A stretch of DNA of 64,000 nt from Acidobacteriaceae bacterium TAA 166 (lineage in GTDB: Bacteria > Acidobacteriota > Terriglobia > Terriglobales > Acidobacteriaceae): positions 558,001 through 622,000 of the forward strand of contig ATWD01000001.1 of the NCBI GenBank assembly GCA_000421065.1, read 5' to 3'. The notes under the pieces were generated by a model that was not told the origin of the DNA, did not search any database, and saw only the letters and a list, made by a program, of their open reading frames with translations. A program made the translations under genes and the position numbers. Below, piece by piece: positions 24,227 to 32,769 of the stretch (position 1 is the first letter of the stretch; each line of letters starts with the position of its first letter).

Positions 24227-25132
24227 CTAACCCAAAACCTCTCTGGACGGCGATCGCAGGACGGAGTTGAACTCCGCTCCAAAGAAGACGCTGATTGAGA
24301 TCAGATACAGCCAGAACAGCAAGGCGATTCCAGCGCCAAGCGAGCCATACACCTGCGAATAGTTCGCAAATCGCGTCACGTACCACCCAAAAACCAATGT
24401 CGTGACAAACCACATCGCCGTCGCCGCCACCGCGCCCGGTAAAACCTCGCGCCAAGGCTGCCGGATCGGCGTCCCCATGTGATAGATCAACGTCATCAAT
24501 CCCACCGAGCCTGTAAAGGCAATCGCCCAGCGCAGAATCAGAGCCATGGCATACACCTCGATCCGCACCACCGCAAAGACATGGTGGGCCACCCAGTGCG
24601 TGATCAACTGACCGAAGACGATCAGCGAGCTCGCAATCCCCAAAGGAACCAGCGACAGCGGAACCAGAACATACGCCCGCACCCTCCTGCGCCAGAACGT
24701 CCAGCAATCGAGGGGGAGATCGTACGCTCTGCGAAACCCTTCCATGTATGTCGCGATCACGCTCGAGGCTCCCGTGAACGAGACGATGAACGAGAGCACA
24801 AGCACCCGAGTTGACTTGCTCGAATGATGCGACGCATCGAAGTAGCTGTCGAGCACCGGCACCGCCTCCGAAGGCAACACGCGACTGAAGAACTCCCCCA
24901 GCTGATGACGGACCGGGGCCGCATCCGGCAGCACCGCGATCACCGCCGCCGCCACCAGCAGCGCGGGAAAAAATGCCACAATCGCCGAATAAGCCGCCGA
25001 CTGCGCCAGGTTTAAAACGTCATGATCCATCGCCCGAGCCCCGGCGCGATGGATCACCATGGGAATGTGCAGCAGTCGTCTCAACGATTCCGTTCGAAGC
25101 TCCCTGCCCAACAGCATAGAACGGGCTTCCAT
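24227..25132 (-). CDS. YihY/BrkB-family inner-membrane protein
   Basis: A 301-residue protein with about six transmembrane helices and the YihY pattern: AQSAAYSAIVAFFPALLVAA, VIATYMEGFRRAYDLP, MTLIYHMGTP, WREVLPGAVAATAMWFV, GSLGAGIALLFWLYLISISV and FFGAEFNSV. The family was once called ribonuclease BN, which is not its function; the true role is unknown. The gene sits 3 bp after the thioredoxin-like gene's stop, so it is cotranscribed with it. The start could be at one of several Met codons within the first 35 residues. Confidence 0.85.
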   Translation of the reverse strand: MEARSMLLGRELRTESLRRLLHIPMVIHRAGARAMDHDVLNLAQSAAYSAIVAFFPALLVAAAVIAVLPDAAPVRHQLGEFFSRVLPSEAVPVLDSYFDASHHSSKSTRVLVLSFIVSFTGASSVIATYMEGFRRAYDLPLDCWTFWRRRVRAYVLVPLSLVPLGIASSLIVFGQLITHWVAHHVFAVVRIEVYAMALILRWAIAFTGSVGLMTLIYHMGTPIRQPWREVLPGAVAATAMWFVTTLVFGWYVTRFANYSQVYGSLGAGIALLFWLYLISISVFFGAEFNSVLRSPSREVLG

Positions 25133-25135
25133 CCC

Positions 25136-25606
25136 TCAGGCCTTCCAGCGCTTCAGAAACGCCGTAATGTCCTCCGGGGTCGTGTGCTCGAAGACCTTGT
25201 CCTGATCCGACCACAGCACCGTCCCATTGGCATCGAGCACCGCCAGCGCCGGAACGCCCCTCTTCACCGGAACCTTGTACCTCGTAGCGATATCGATGTT
25301 GTGATCCATCTGCCCGATGTCCACATGGACGACGAGATAGTGCTTGCTCAGCAGGTCCCCATTGGGGGACTGATGCATGTAGTAATCCAGCACCTGGCAA
25401 TCGCCGCACCAGTTCCCACCAAAGTCCAGGATCACCCGCTTCTTCTCGACCTTCGCCTTCTTCAGTGCCGCTGCGATCTCCATCCGCGGATTCGCCGTCT
25501 CCGAGTACAGGTCCTTCTTCACGAACGGCATCGGAGACTGCGCGGCAAGCCCGGCCGCTCCCGATAAAACCAGTGCCGCCGCCGCCATCAGATTAAGGTG
25601 TCGCAT
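25136..25606 (-). CDS. Exported thioredoxin-family protein
   Basis: A 156-residue protein with a signal peptide (MRHLNLMAAAALVLSGAAGL, cleavage near AAQ-SP) and a thioredoxin fold with the CxxC active site in FGGNWCGDCQVLDYYMHQ. The cis-proline segment KRGVPALAVLDANGTVLW and the C-terminal helix ITAFLKRWKA fit the family. It probably reduces or oxidises thiols in the periplasm. The ATG at 25606 gives the signal; a longer frame exists upstream but runs through a repeat copy. It is followed at 3 bp by the YihY gene. Confidence 0.83.
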   Translation of the reverse strand: MRHLNLMAAAALVLSGAAGLAAQSPMPFVKKDLYSETANPRMEIAAALKKAKVEKKRVILDFGGNWCGDCQVLDYYMHQSPNGDLLSKHYLVVHVDIGQMDHNIDIATRYKVPVKRGVPALAVLDANGTVLWSDQDKVFEHTTPEDITAFLKRWKA

Positions 25607-25686
25607 CGCAGGTCCAGCCCTCCCCGAAAACATCTCCTGTTCATGATGCCTGACCGTCGCGCCCATCGCAAAACATCGGCATCGCG

Positions 25687-25726
25687 ATGGCCTGCCGGCC
25701 GGGCCCACTGCGCGGCAACGCCTGCC
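25687..25726. repeat. REP-like repeat, short copy S3
   Basis: ATGGCCTGCCGGCCGGGC followed by CCACTGCGCGGCAACGCC, the right end in inverted orientation joined to a partial left-end complement. It lies between two minus-strand genes. Confidence 0.75.
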
Positions 25727-25749
25727 CTCCCCAAAGAGGTCGATACACA

Positions 25750-26946
25750 CTATTTACCTCCGTAGTAGCCATCCCGCGTCTGCACAAACAGATCCTTCTT
25801 CGTCACGCTCAGATCCACCTGGTGATAGCCCTCGGCAGCCGCCGTCTGGTCCGGCGTATATCCCAGCCGATACTGCGCCCGCAGCTCCTCCGCGATCTGG
25901 TCATAGATCTTCGCAACCGTCTCCTTCTTCGACACCTCGAAGAGCCGCCCTCCCGTCTCCTCCGACATCTGCTTCAGCACCCTCTTCCCATCGATGTGGC
26001 TCCCGGAGCCTCCGCCTCCGCCATTTCCCCCACCTCCGCCCGGATACCCTCCGCCTGGATAACGTCCCGGATAGCCGCCCCCCGGATAGCCTCCCCCCGG
26101 ATAGCCTCCGCCGGGATATCTTCCTCCGCCCCCGCCGCGCCGCCCCCAGTCCTGCTGCGGCTCCTCGCCCTTGAAGTAGATCGCATAGATCACCGTATCG
26201 GCCCTCTGCGCGCTCTCGAGAGCCTTCGTCAGGCTCTCCTTGCTCCCGCGATCCACCCCATCCGAAAGAATAATGATCGCCTTACGCCCCTTCTGCTTGC
26301 TCATCAGCTCATCGGCCGCCAGAAACACCGCGTCGTACAGCGTCGTTCCCCCCGCATATCTTCTCCCGCCGCCACGCGAAGACCCTGAAGACCCCGAAGT
26401 TCCTGAAGCCCCCCCACTCTTGTCATCGTCATTCGACCCATCCCTGGCCCCCCCCGGAGCCGTCGTATCGATCTCTTTCAGAGCCGCCCGCAGCTTCGGC
26501 TTCGAGCTCGTCAGATCCCCCAGCAGTTCCACCTGCCGCGAAAACTGCATCACGAACGTCTGATCCTTCTCCGTCTTCAACATTTGATCCAGAAACGCCT
26601 CGCTCGCGCTCCTCTCATCGTCGATCGCCGATCTCTGGCTCGCGCTCGTGTCCACCAGCAGCCCCAGCGTCAGCGGAAGATTCGCGTCCCTATCGAAGTA
26701 CCGGATCACCTGCGGCTTCCCGTCCACCTGAAGCTTAAAATCATCCTTCGTCAGGTTGTTGATCAGCGCTCCCTTCTTGTCCCGAACTACCACTGGAAGA
26801 TTAACCAGCCGCGCGCTCACCGACAGGTCAGCGGCAGCGGTCGAGTCGCCCTTCTGCGCCCATGCTCTCTCCGGCTCCAGTCCACTCCCACCCAACACAA
26901 GACAGACCAGGCCAACAGCATAAAAAATACGATGATTGAAGATCAT
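25750..26946 (-). CDS. VWA-domain exported protein (acidobacterial VWFA-related type)
   Basis: A 398-residue exported protein. After a signal peptide (MIFNHRIFYAVGLVCLVLGG) comes the conserved acidobacterial lead VVVRDKKGALINNLTKDDF and KLQVDGKPQVIRYF, then a von Willebrand A domain with a MIDAS motif (GLLVDTSASQRS, DxSxS) and IIILSDGVDRGS. A Gly/Pro/Tyr-rich low-complexity insert (YPGGGYPGGGYPGGGYPG, about residues 273-315) interrupts the C-terminal half of the A domain region. The family (VWFA-related acidobacterial domain) is widespread in this phylum; function unknown, likely adhesion or protein interaction. Confidence 0.85.
   Translation of the reverse strand: MIFNHRIFYAVGLVCLVLGGSGLEPERAWAQKGDSTAAADLSVSARLVNLPVVVRDKKGALINNLTKDDFKLQVDGKPQVIRYFDRDANLPLTLGLLVDTSASQRSAIDDERSASEAFLDQMLKTEKDQTFVMQFSRQVELLGDLTSSKPKLRAALKEIDTTAPGGARDGSNDDDKSGGASGTSGSSGSSRGGGRRYAGGTTLYDAVFLAADELMSKQKGRKAIIILSDGVDRGSKESLTKALESAQRADTVIYAIYFKGEEPQQDWGRRGGGGGRYPGGGYPGGGYPGGGYPGRYPGGGYPGGGGGNGGGGGSGSHIDGKRVLKQMSEETGGRLFEVSKKETVAKIYDQIAEELRAQYRLGYTPDQTAAAEGYHQVDLSVTKKDLFVQTRDGYYGGK
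26030..26125. repeat. Tandem CCCCCCGGATAGCCTCC-type micro-repeat inside the VWA gene
   Basis: The coding strand repeats a unit of about 15 bp encoding PGGGY five to six times between 26030 and 26125. Copies differ in length and one reads PGRY, the pattern expected for slippage-prone coding repeats. Confidence 0.7.
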
Positions 26947-27299
26947 GTTTGCTTAGACCAAGTTTTTCGCAGGGGGTTTCGGTCGCAGCCTAACTTGAAA
27001 AATTATGTCAACTCTTCAAGTTCACAAATCTGAAGTATGTAGACCTTAGTTTTAATCCTCCCTGTTCAGAAGATCCTTCCTTTTCCTTCTTCAACTCGAT
27101 ATCAAACAAACCAAAGCAATTGCGCAGCCTCGTCGGATTCTCTTCAACAACCAACGACTGGGGCTCAACTCGGAGACCGGCCGGCTCCGGAACGTCCCTT
27201 TGAAAAAATAAGTTAAAACCGGGTTACGCTAAGGTTGATTGTTCCACTGAACCATCTTCGTGGACTGGTAAGCCGGATGCACTATCTTGGGAGTACATT
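26947..27299. other. Divergent intergenic region
   Basis: A 353-bp spacer, noticeably AT-richer than the flanking genes, between the VWA gene (minus) and the GGDEF-EAL gene (plus). A small inverted pair CTTGAA/TTCAAG lies near 26994-27020. TTGAAA near 27198 could be part of a promoter for the downstream gene. No gene seen. Confidence 0.45.
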
Positions 27300-29675
27300 T
27301 TGAGGGGTTGGGCTTATGGCTTTTCATGTCGAGGGAGATCAAAGCCAGGACCCGGCGCCACGTCCGTCCCTACCGCGCCTGCGTCTCTCTCAACCGCACC
27401 CGTGTACCTCTTGATCGGCGACCTTCACTTGCAACTTCTCCCCTCTTCGTTCGTGGAAGTCCCGGCCGCCCTGCTCCTTCTCACCGCAATCGCCCTGATC
27501 CTCTGGCTGCTCTGGCGCGATCGTCGGCACCGTGTTCTTCTCCGTCACCTCAACCAGATGCAGTCCCGGTTTATCGGCGCGGCCGAAGCCAGCCTCGACG
27601 CCTTCATGCTCGTCGACCCCGTGCGCGATGCCAGCGGCCGCATCTCCGATCTCCGCATCCAGTACCTCAACGAAAATGCCGGGCGCATGATCGGACGTCC
27701 CCGCGCCGATCTCCTCGGAAAAAGTCTCTGCGCGGTCAAACCCGAGGTCCGCACCTCCGGGCGCCTGGATCGTTATCGCGAGGTCCTTGAGACCGGCATT
27801 CCCTTCGATCAGGAGTATCCCGCCCCCGAAGAAAATCTCGCGCACGCCACCTGGTTTCGCTTTCAGGCGGTCCGGCTCGATCAAAGCCTCGCCATCACCT
27901 GCGTCGATATCACCTCCGCCAAACAAAACCAGACCCGCTACGAACACCTCGTCGAGTTCAACGAGTCCGTCTTTCAAAATGCTCCCTTCAGCATCGTCGC
28001 CACCGACGTCGAAGGCATCATCACCGCGATGAACGCCGCCGCCGAAAAGCTCACCGGATATCCCAGCCACGAACTCATCGGAAAGGCACCCCTCACCGTC
28101 CTCCACGACCCTCGCGAGCTGGCCGCCGCCGCCCGCGATGCCGCCGCCCCCGGCGACCCCATCGAAGACTTCGATCTCCTCTCCTCCCGAGCCGCCGCCG
28201 GAGAGATCGAAGAGAAGGAGTGGACCCTCGTCCGCCGTGACGGAAGCCGCATCCCCATCAACCTCGCCATGCGGGCCGTCTCCTCCGAGACCGGGGAGAT
28301 CAGCGGCTTCGTCGGAATCGCCTTCGACATCACCGAACGCCGCCAGATGCTCCAATACGTCACCCACCTCGCCACCCACGACCAGCTCACCGGCCTCGTC
28401 GGCCGAACCATGCTCAACGACAAGACCGTCGAGGCCGTCCAGCGCGCCCGGCGCTATGGAACCAAGGTCGCCGTCCTCGTCATCGACCTCGACCAGTTCA
28501 AGCGCATCAACGACTCCCTCGGCCATATCTGCGGCGATCAGATCCTCATCGAGACCGCCTCCCGCCTCCTCCGTTCCGTCCGCAGCACCGACGTCGTCGC
28601 CCGCGTCGGTGGCGACGAATTCATCATCGTCCTGCCCGACATCACCAGCCTCTCCGACGTCGAGCACTGCGCCTCCAATCTCATCGAAAAGATGTCCCCT
28701 GAGATGCGCGCCGACGATCAGCTCGTCAACGTCACCATGAGTATCGGCGTCTGTATCTATCCCGACTTCGCCGCCGATGCCAAGCACCTGCTCAAACGCG
28801 CTGACGCCGCCATGTACGTCGCCAAGGAGAACGGACGCAACCAGTACCAGGTCTTCAGCGAAGACATGCTGAAGGAGACCGTCGACCGTCTCTCCATGGA
28901 GCACGCCCTCCGCCACGCCCTCGCCAACCACGAGCTCTCGCTCGACTACCAGCCCCAGGTCTCCCTCACCACCGGTCTCATCACCGGCGTCGAAGCCCTT
29001 CTCCGCTGGAACAATCCCAGGCTGGGCTCTGTTCCTCCCACCCAGTTCATCCCCATCGCCGAAGAGAGCGGTCTCATCGTCCCCATCGGCGAATGGATCT
29101 TTATGACCGCCTGCTCCGAAGGCAAGGTGCTGCAGGATGAGCTCGGCATCGATCTCACCATCTCCGTCAATCTTTCACCGCGCCAGTTCTGCCAGCGCAA
29201 TCTGGTCCAGGTCATCGAACAGGCTCTCGCTCTCAGCGGACTTCCCGCCCGCTGCCTCGAGATCGAGATCACTGAGAACATCCTCATGGTGAACTCCTCC
29301 GGGAACCTCGCGATCCTTCAGAGAATCCGCGAGCTCGGCGCCCGCATCTCCATCGACGACTTCGGAACCGGCTTCTGCAGCTTCTCCTACCTGCTCCAGT
29401 ACCAGGTCGATCGGCTTAAGATCGACCGCAGCTTCATCAAACAGGCCGGAACCGACCCCAACGCCGCCGCCGTCGTCCGGACCATCATCGCCATGTCGCA
29501 CGGTCTCGCCATACGGGTCGTCGCCGAAGGCGTCGAGAGCGAGGATCAGCTCCGCTTCCTCCTGCGCCGCAAATGCGATGAGGCCCAGGGCTACTATCTC
29601 GGAGCTCCGGTCCCCGCCGCTGAGCTCGCCGCCTCCATCGCGCACCACGGCATCGGAACACTCCAGAACCTGTAG
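27300..29675 (+). CDS. PAS-PAS-GGDEF-EAL cyclic di-GMP signalling protein
   Basis: A 791-residue membrane-anchored regulator of c-di-GMP. Order: one transmembrane helix (ALLLLTAIALILWLLW, about residues 54-69), a PAS-like domain from about 80 to 190 (SRFIGAAEASLDAFMLVDPV), a second PAS (about 205-330, FNESVFQNAPFSIVATDVEG), a GGDEF domain with the intact active site RVGGDEFIIVLPD near residue 437 and an inhibitory RxxD site (RSTD) five residues before it, and an EAL domain starting VEALLRW near residue 564. Other phosphodiesterase residues appear in LEIEITEN, SIDDFGTGFCSFSYL and RVVAEGVES. Both synthesis and breakdown could therefore be possible. The start is a TTG at 27300 with GGGAG 6 nt upstream; GTG at 27402 is an alternative. 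Confidence 0.9.
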   Translation: MRGWAYGFSCRGRSKPGPGATSVPTAPASLSTAPVYLLIGDLHLQLLPSSFVEVPAALLLLTAIALILWLLWRDRRHRVLLRHLNQMQSRFIGAAEASLDAFMLVDPVRDASGRISDLRIQYLNENAGRMIGRPRADLLGKSLCAVKPEVRTSGRLDRYREVLETGIPFDQEYPAPEENLAHATWFRFQAVRLDQSLAITCVDITSAKQNQTRYEHLVEFNESVFQNAPFSIVATDVEGIITAMNAAAEKLTGYPSHELIGKAPLTVLHDPRELAAAARDAAAPGDPIEDFDLLSSRAAAGEIEEKEWTLVRRDGSRIPINLAMRAVSSETGEISGFVGIAFDITERRQMLQYVTHLATHDQLTGLVGRTMLNDKTVEAVQRARRYGTKVAVLVIDLDQFKRINDSLGHICGDQILIETASRLLRSVRSTDVVARVGGDEFIIVLPDITSLSDVEHCASNLIEKMSPEMRADDQLVNVTMSIGVCIYPDFAADAKHLLKRADAAMYVAKENGRNQYQVFSEDMLKETVDRLSMEHALRHALANHELSLDYQPQVSLTTGLITGVEALLRWNNPRLGSVPPTQFIPIAEESGLIVPIGEWIFMTACSEGKVLQDELGIDLTISVNLSPRQFCQRNLVQVIEQALALSGLPARCLEIEITENILMVNSSGNLAILQRIRELGARISIDDFGTGFCSFSYLLQYQVDRLKIDRSFIKQAGTDPNAAAVVRTIIAMSHGLAIRVVAEGVESEDQLRFLLRRKCDEAQGYYLGAPVPAAELAASIAHHGIGTLQNL

Positions 29676-30011
29676 CCAGAATAACCAGCGAAGAATGCCT
29701 CGTTAAGGGCACGGCTTAAGCCGTGTCATAGAGACACATCAGAAAAAAGGGACTTCAGCCCGGGAGGGTCATCCACACCAACCGGGTGCCCCATCTTCGC
29801 GACGGCCTCATCGTCGCTAAGGCGGGTTTGCAGGAAGTCTGCCGTCACCCCGCATTTCAGCACACACACCGCCCCCCAGAGGGGGCCATCCTGAGCGGGT
29901 GAGTTGATTTTTAGAAATCGCTGATTTACAGAGAGATAAATGGCCTGTTTTGGCTGTGTAGGAACTGTGCAGGAAAATTGTGCCGCCTCTTCAAGTTGAT
30001 AGTGCAACAAG
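29676..30011. other. Intergenic region with palindromes and the left edge of the IS30 element
   Basis: A 336-bp spacer. It contains a palindrome, GGGCACGGCTTAAGCCGTGTC (29708-29728, perfect core ACGGCTTAAGCCGT), probably ending the GGDEF-EAL transcript; a hairpin GCGACG/CGTCGC near 29799-29817; a G-run/C-run pair CCCCCCAGAGGGGG near 29872; and then the left flank of the transposon. No gene recognised. Confidence 0.5.
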
Positions 30012-30038
30012 GTGAGAAAAAGCTCAAGGAATTGGGGT

Positions 30039-30078
30039 AAATGCACCTCCAGTGGCTTAAGCCACTGGAGGTGCATTT
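30039..30078. promoter_or_regulatory. 40-bp perfect palindrome covering the transposase ribosome site
   Basis: AAATGCACCTCCAGTGGCTT (30039-30058) and its exact complement AAGCCACTGGAGGTGCATTT (30059-30078). The right arm contains GGAGGT (30067-30072), the Shine-Dalgarno of the TTG start at 30078. In a transcript that enters from outside, the hairpin would hide this site. Transcripts starting inside the palindrome would leave it free. Confidence 0.75.
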
Positions 30079-31088
30079 TGGCGGCATACCGACACCTGGG
30101 CATCGATGACCGGGTACAGATTCAAGTTCTCACGAAGCGGGGCGTCTCCGATGCGGAGATCGCCCGCGAGTTGCAGGTTCATCGTTCCACTGTTGGACGA
30201 GAGCGGCGGCGGAACAAAGTGGATGGCAAGTATTACTACCACCAGGCGCAGGCCTGCGCGGAGAAGCGTCAACGAGAACGGCGGCGGCGTGCGGCGAAGC
30301 TGACACCTGCGGTGGTCGCCTTCGTGGAAGAGAAACTGCGCCTGGGCTGGAGTCCGGAACAAATCGGCGGATGGCTCAAGCATCGGCAGACGGAGCTTGC
30401 CTCTGTCAGCTACGAACGCATCTACTGGCACGTCTGGCGCAACAAGGTCGATGGTGGAAACCTCTATCGGCATCTTCGGCGCGGCGGTCGCCGCTATCGT
30501 CGCTTCGGCTCACGGTTCGACTTTACACGCAATAGAAGCAATAGAAAGGGGCCTGTTTCCGGGCGCGTGGACATCGGCCAGCGGCCCGTCATCGTGGAAG
30601 AAAAGTCGCGTGTCGGCGACTGGGAACTCGACACCATCGTTGGTAGCCAGCGCAAGGGGGCGCTGGTCAGCATGGTCGAACGCGGATCGAAGTTCGTTCG
30701 TCTCGCTCTTGTTCAGGAAGCAAAATCCGATGTCGTGGCAAACGTCATCGAAGCATGTCTCTCCAAAGACATCGACAAAGTACTTACTCTGACTATGGAC
30801 AACGGAGCTGAGTTCGCACGGCACAGAATCTTCGGGGCTGCTCTGGATGCAGATACGTTCTTCGCAAAGCCATACCACGCATGGGAACGCGGAATCAACG
30901 AACACACCAACGGCCTCGTCCGGCAATACTTCCCAAAGTCCACAGACTTCACCACAATCTCCGATGACGAAGTGCTCAGAGTGGAGGAACTTCTTAACAA
31001 CCGGCCACGCGCCGTGCTAGGCTTCAGAACACCACTGGAGGTCTTCTCGAACCCTCGTCTTCTCCAACCTGTTGCACTGCCCACCTAA
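30078..31088 (+). CDS. IS30-family transposase
   Basis: A 336-residue DDE transposase from the TTG at 30078. The N-terminus AAYRHLGIDDRVQIQVLTKR, GVSDAEIARELQVHRSTVGR is the IS30 helix-turn-helix. The catalytic residues are visible in VGDWELDTIVG (first Asp), LTMDNGAEFA (second Asp) and WERGINEHTNGLVRQYFPK (Glu). The C-terminus LNNRPRAVLGFRTPLEVF is diagnostic. No internal stop, so it may be active. A GTG at 30012 would add 22 non-conserved residues read through the palindrome and has no ribosome site, so I prefer the TTG with GGAGGT 5 nt upstream. Confidence 0.9.
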   Translation: MAAYRHLGIDDRVQIQVLTKRGVSDAEIARELQVHRSTVGRERRRNKVDGKYYYHQAQACAEKRQRERRRRAAKLTPAVVAFVEEKLRLGWSPEQIGGWLKHRQTELASVSYERIYWHVWRNKVDGGNLYRHLRRGGRRYRRFGSRFDFTRNRSNRKGPVSGRVDIGQRPVIVEEKSRVGDWELDTIVGSQRKGALVSMVERGSKFVRLALVQEAKSDVVANVIEACLSKDIDKVLTLTMDNGAEFARHRIFGAALDADTFFAKPYHAWERGINEHTNGLVRQYFPKSTDFTTISDDEVLRVEELLNNRPRAVLGFRTPLEVFSNPRLLQPVALPT

Positions 31089-31286
31089 ATGGGGCTGCCC
31101 CGCCTCTTTGTTGATAGTGCAACACAACACTGAGCGGACGATTTCTATCCCCTTTGAATGGGCGCTGTGTCAGTACCTTTTGTTCGCCTTGGGGCAACAG
31201 CTTCGCCATTCGCAATTATCATGCGTGATCACGCTGAAGAAATCTCTACCTCGGAACAAGCTTGCGGAAGGGGACGTATCACGGAC

Positions 31287-32549
31287 ATGCGAGTCTTCTT
31301 CCTCTTCCTGGCTTCTATGTTGTGTGGGGCATTTTCGTGCAGCACAGGCTTTGCTTCTGACTTGATTCTTATCCACGCAAAGGTTTACACCTCGCCGGTA
31401 GAAAAATCCCTCGAAGATGCAACGATTGTTATCCATGATGGTCAAATCCGAGCCGTGGGTCCGAGCAAGACAACAAAGGGGCCTCATTTCGCCCGACTTG
31501 TGACTGTGGTTGATTGCACAGGCATGACGGTTACAGCAGGTTTGTGGAACAGCCATGTCCATATTTTCAATGCCGGTCTTCTCCATGCTGACCAAGTTCC
31601 AGCAAGCCAGCTCACATCGCAACTTGACTCGATGCTTACGCGATGGGGTTTTACAACTGTGTTTGACACTGGCTCCCTGCTTGGAAACACCAATGTTATA
31701 CGGAAGCGCATTGATGACGGAGAGGTGAAGGGGCCAAGGATACTGACTGTTGGCGAACCTTTTTACGCTAAAGGCGGGATACCTGTTTACGTGGAACCCT
31801 TTCTCGAAGAGAACCACATCCAACTCCCTACAATCAGTTCCAGTGCGGAAGCTGTCGAACGAGTGAAACAACAGGTCAATGATGGTGCGGACGGCATCAA
31901 GATTTTTGCCGGTTCGATTGAGGCCGACGGCGTTCATATCATGCCGCTGGACATGGCGAAAGCCATCGTCACGGAAGCACATCGCCTTGGCAGACCTATT
32001 TTGGTTCACCCATCGAATGAACAGGGGGTCGAAGTGGCCCTCCAGAGCGGCGCTGACATTCTCGCGCATGTTGCGCCGATGAGCGGCCCGTGGACTCCGG
32101 CATTGATTGAACGTATGAAAACAGCCCATACGGGGTTGATTCCTACTCTCACTCTCTTTGATGTTGAAGCCAAAAAGGCTCATGCCTCTCCCGAAGAAAA
32201 CCAAATGTGGATCGACGCGGCTGTCCAGCAGCTTAGGGCATACTCGGCAGCAGGAGGGCAGATTCTCTTTGGAACCGATGTCGGCTATACCGATCATTAC
32301 GATACGACTGAAGAATATGTGCTGATGTCGAAAGCGGGAATGACGTTCGCTCAAATCCTTGCTTCTCTCACGACGAACCCGGCTGAGCGTTTTGGCCGTT
32401 CCAGCCATAGTGGCGGAATTGCAAAAGGCATGGATGCTGATTTAACCGTGTTCGATGGCGACCCCTCTACGGACATAAAGGTTTTCTCGAAAGTCCGCTA
32501 CACGGTTCGAGACGGTAAGATCATTTACCAAGCGCACCCTTCACGGTGA
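31287..32549 (+). CDS. Exported amidohydrolase-family protein
   Basis: A 420-residue metal-dependent hydrolase. A signal peptide (MRVFFLFLASMLCGAFSCST) is followed by LILIHAKVYTSP, and the metal-binding HxH in TAGLWNSHVHIFNAG; later ligands are likely in RPILVHPSNEQG and LFGTDVGYTDHY. The C-terminal beta-strand return ADLTVFDGDPSTDIKVFSKV and RYTVRDGKIIY is typical of imidazolonepropionase-like amidohydrolases. The substrate is unknown. The gene follows the IS30 transposase and uses more A/T-ending codons (AAT, GTT, TTT, GGA) than the core genes nearby, suggesting transfer. The ATG at 31287 gives the signal peptide; GGAAGGGGA lies rather far (about 13 nt) upstream. Confidence 0.82.
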   Translation: MRVFFLFLASMLCGAFSCSTGFASDLILIHAKVYTSPVEKSLEDATIVIHDGQIRAVGPSKTTKGPHFARLVTVVDCTGMTVTAGLWNSHVHIFNAGLLHADQVPASQLTSQLDSMLTRWGFTTVFDTGSLLGNTNVIRKRIDDGEVKGPRILTVGEPFYAKGGIPVYVEPFLEENHIQLPTISSSAEAVERVKQQVNDGADGIKIFAGSIEADGVHIMPLDMAKAIVTEAHRLGRPILVHPSNEQGVEVALQSGADILAHVAPMSGPWTPALIERMKTAHTGLIPTLTLFDVEAKKAHASPEENQMWIDAAVQQLRAYSAAGGQILFGTDVGYTDHYDTTEEYVLMSKAGMTFAQILASLTTNPAERFGRSSHSGGIAKGMDADLTVFDGDPSTDIKVFSKVRYTVRDGKIIYQAHPSR

Positions 32550-32641
32550 GATTAGCGGTTGTGGATTCCAAACCAAAGGCTGTTGCTTGTTTTCCCTACC
32601 TGCCCCGGATTAACTAGCTGATTTTGTCCCAACCGTAAAGT

Positions 32642-32696
32642 CCGTGTGTCAAGGCTGCCGAAGGCACCGCGTAGCGGCTGTGGCCTTGACACACGG
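32642..32696. repeat. Stem-loop with 14-bp perfect stem
   Basis: CCGTGTGTCAAGGC (32642-32655) and GCCTTGACACACGG (32683-32696) enclose a 27-nt loop with a smaller GCCG/CGGC pair. It lies at the edge of the decayed element. No T-run follows. It could be a transfer or recombination site, or simply a terminator remnant. Confidence 0.5.
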
Positions 32697-32769
32697 CCAG
32701 GTTGGGCTACGCTCCCACTGCTACGGAGCAGGTAGGTTTAGAGGCTATGTCCCATGCCGAGTCCGTGTT

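Larger units (their letters stand above)
29983..31127 (+). mobile_element. IS30-family insertion sequence (ends uncertain)
   Basis: One complete transposase gene flanked by two copies of nearly the same 26-28-bp sequence in direct orientation: CCGCCTCTTCAAGTTGATAG then TGCAACAA (29983-30010) and CCGCCTCTTTGTTGATAGTG then CAACACAA (31100-31127). Within these, GTTGATAGTGCAAC is a partial palindrome that could serve as imperfect terminal inverted repeats. I cannot fix the exact ends or a target duplication. The element may be a hybrid of two tandem copies. Confidence 0.7.
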
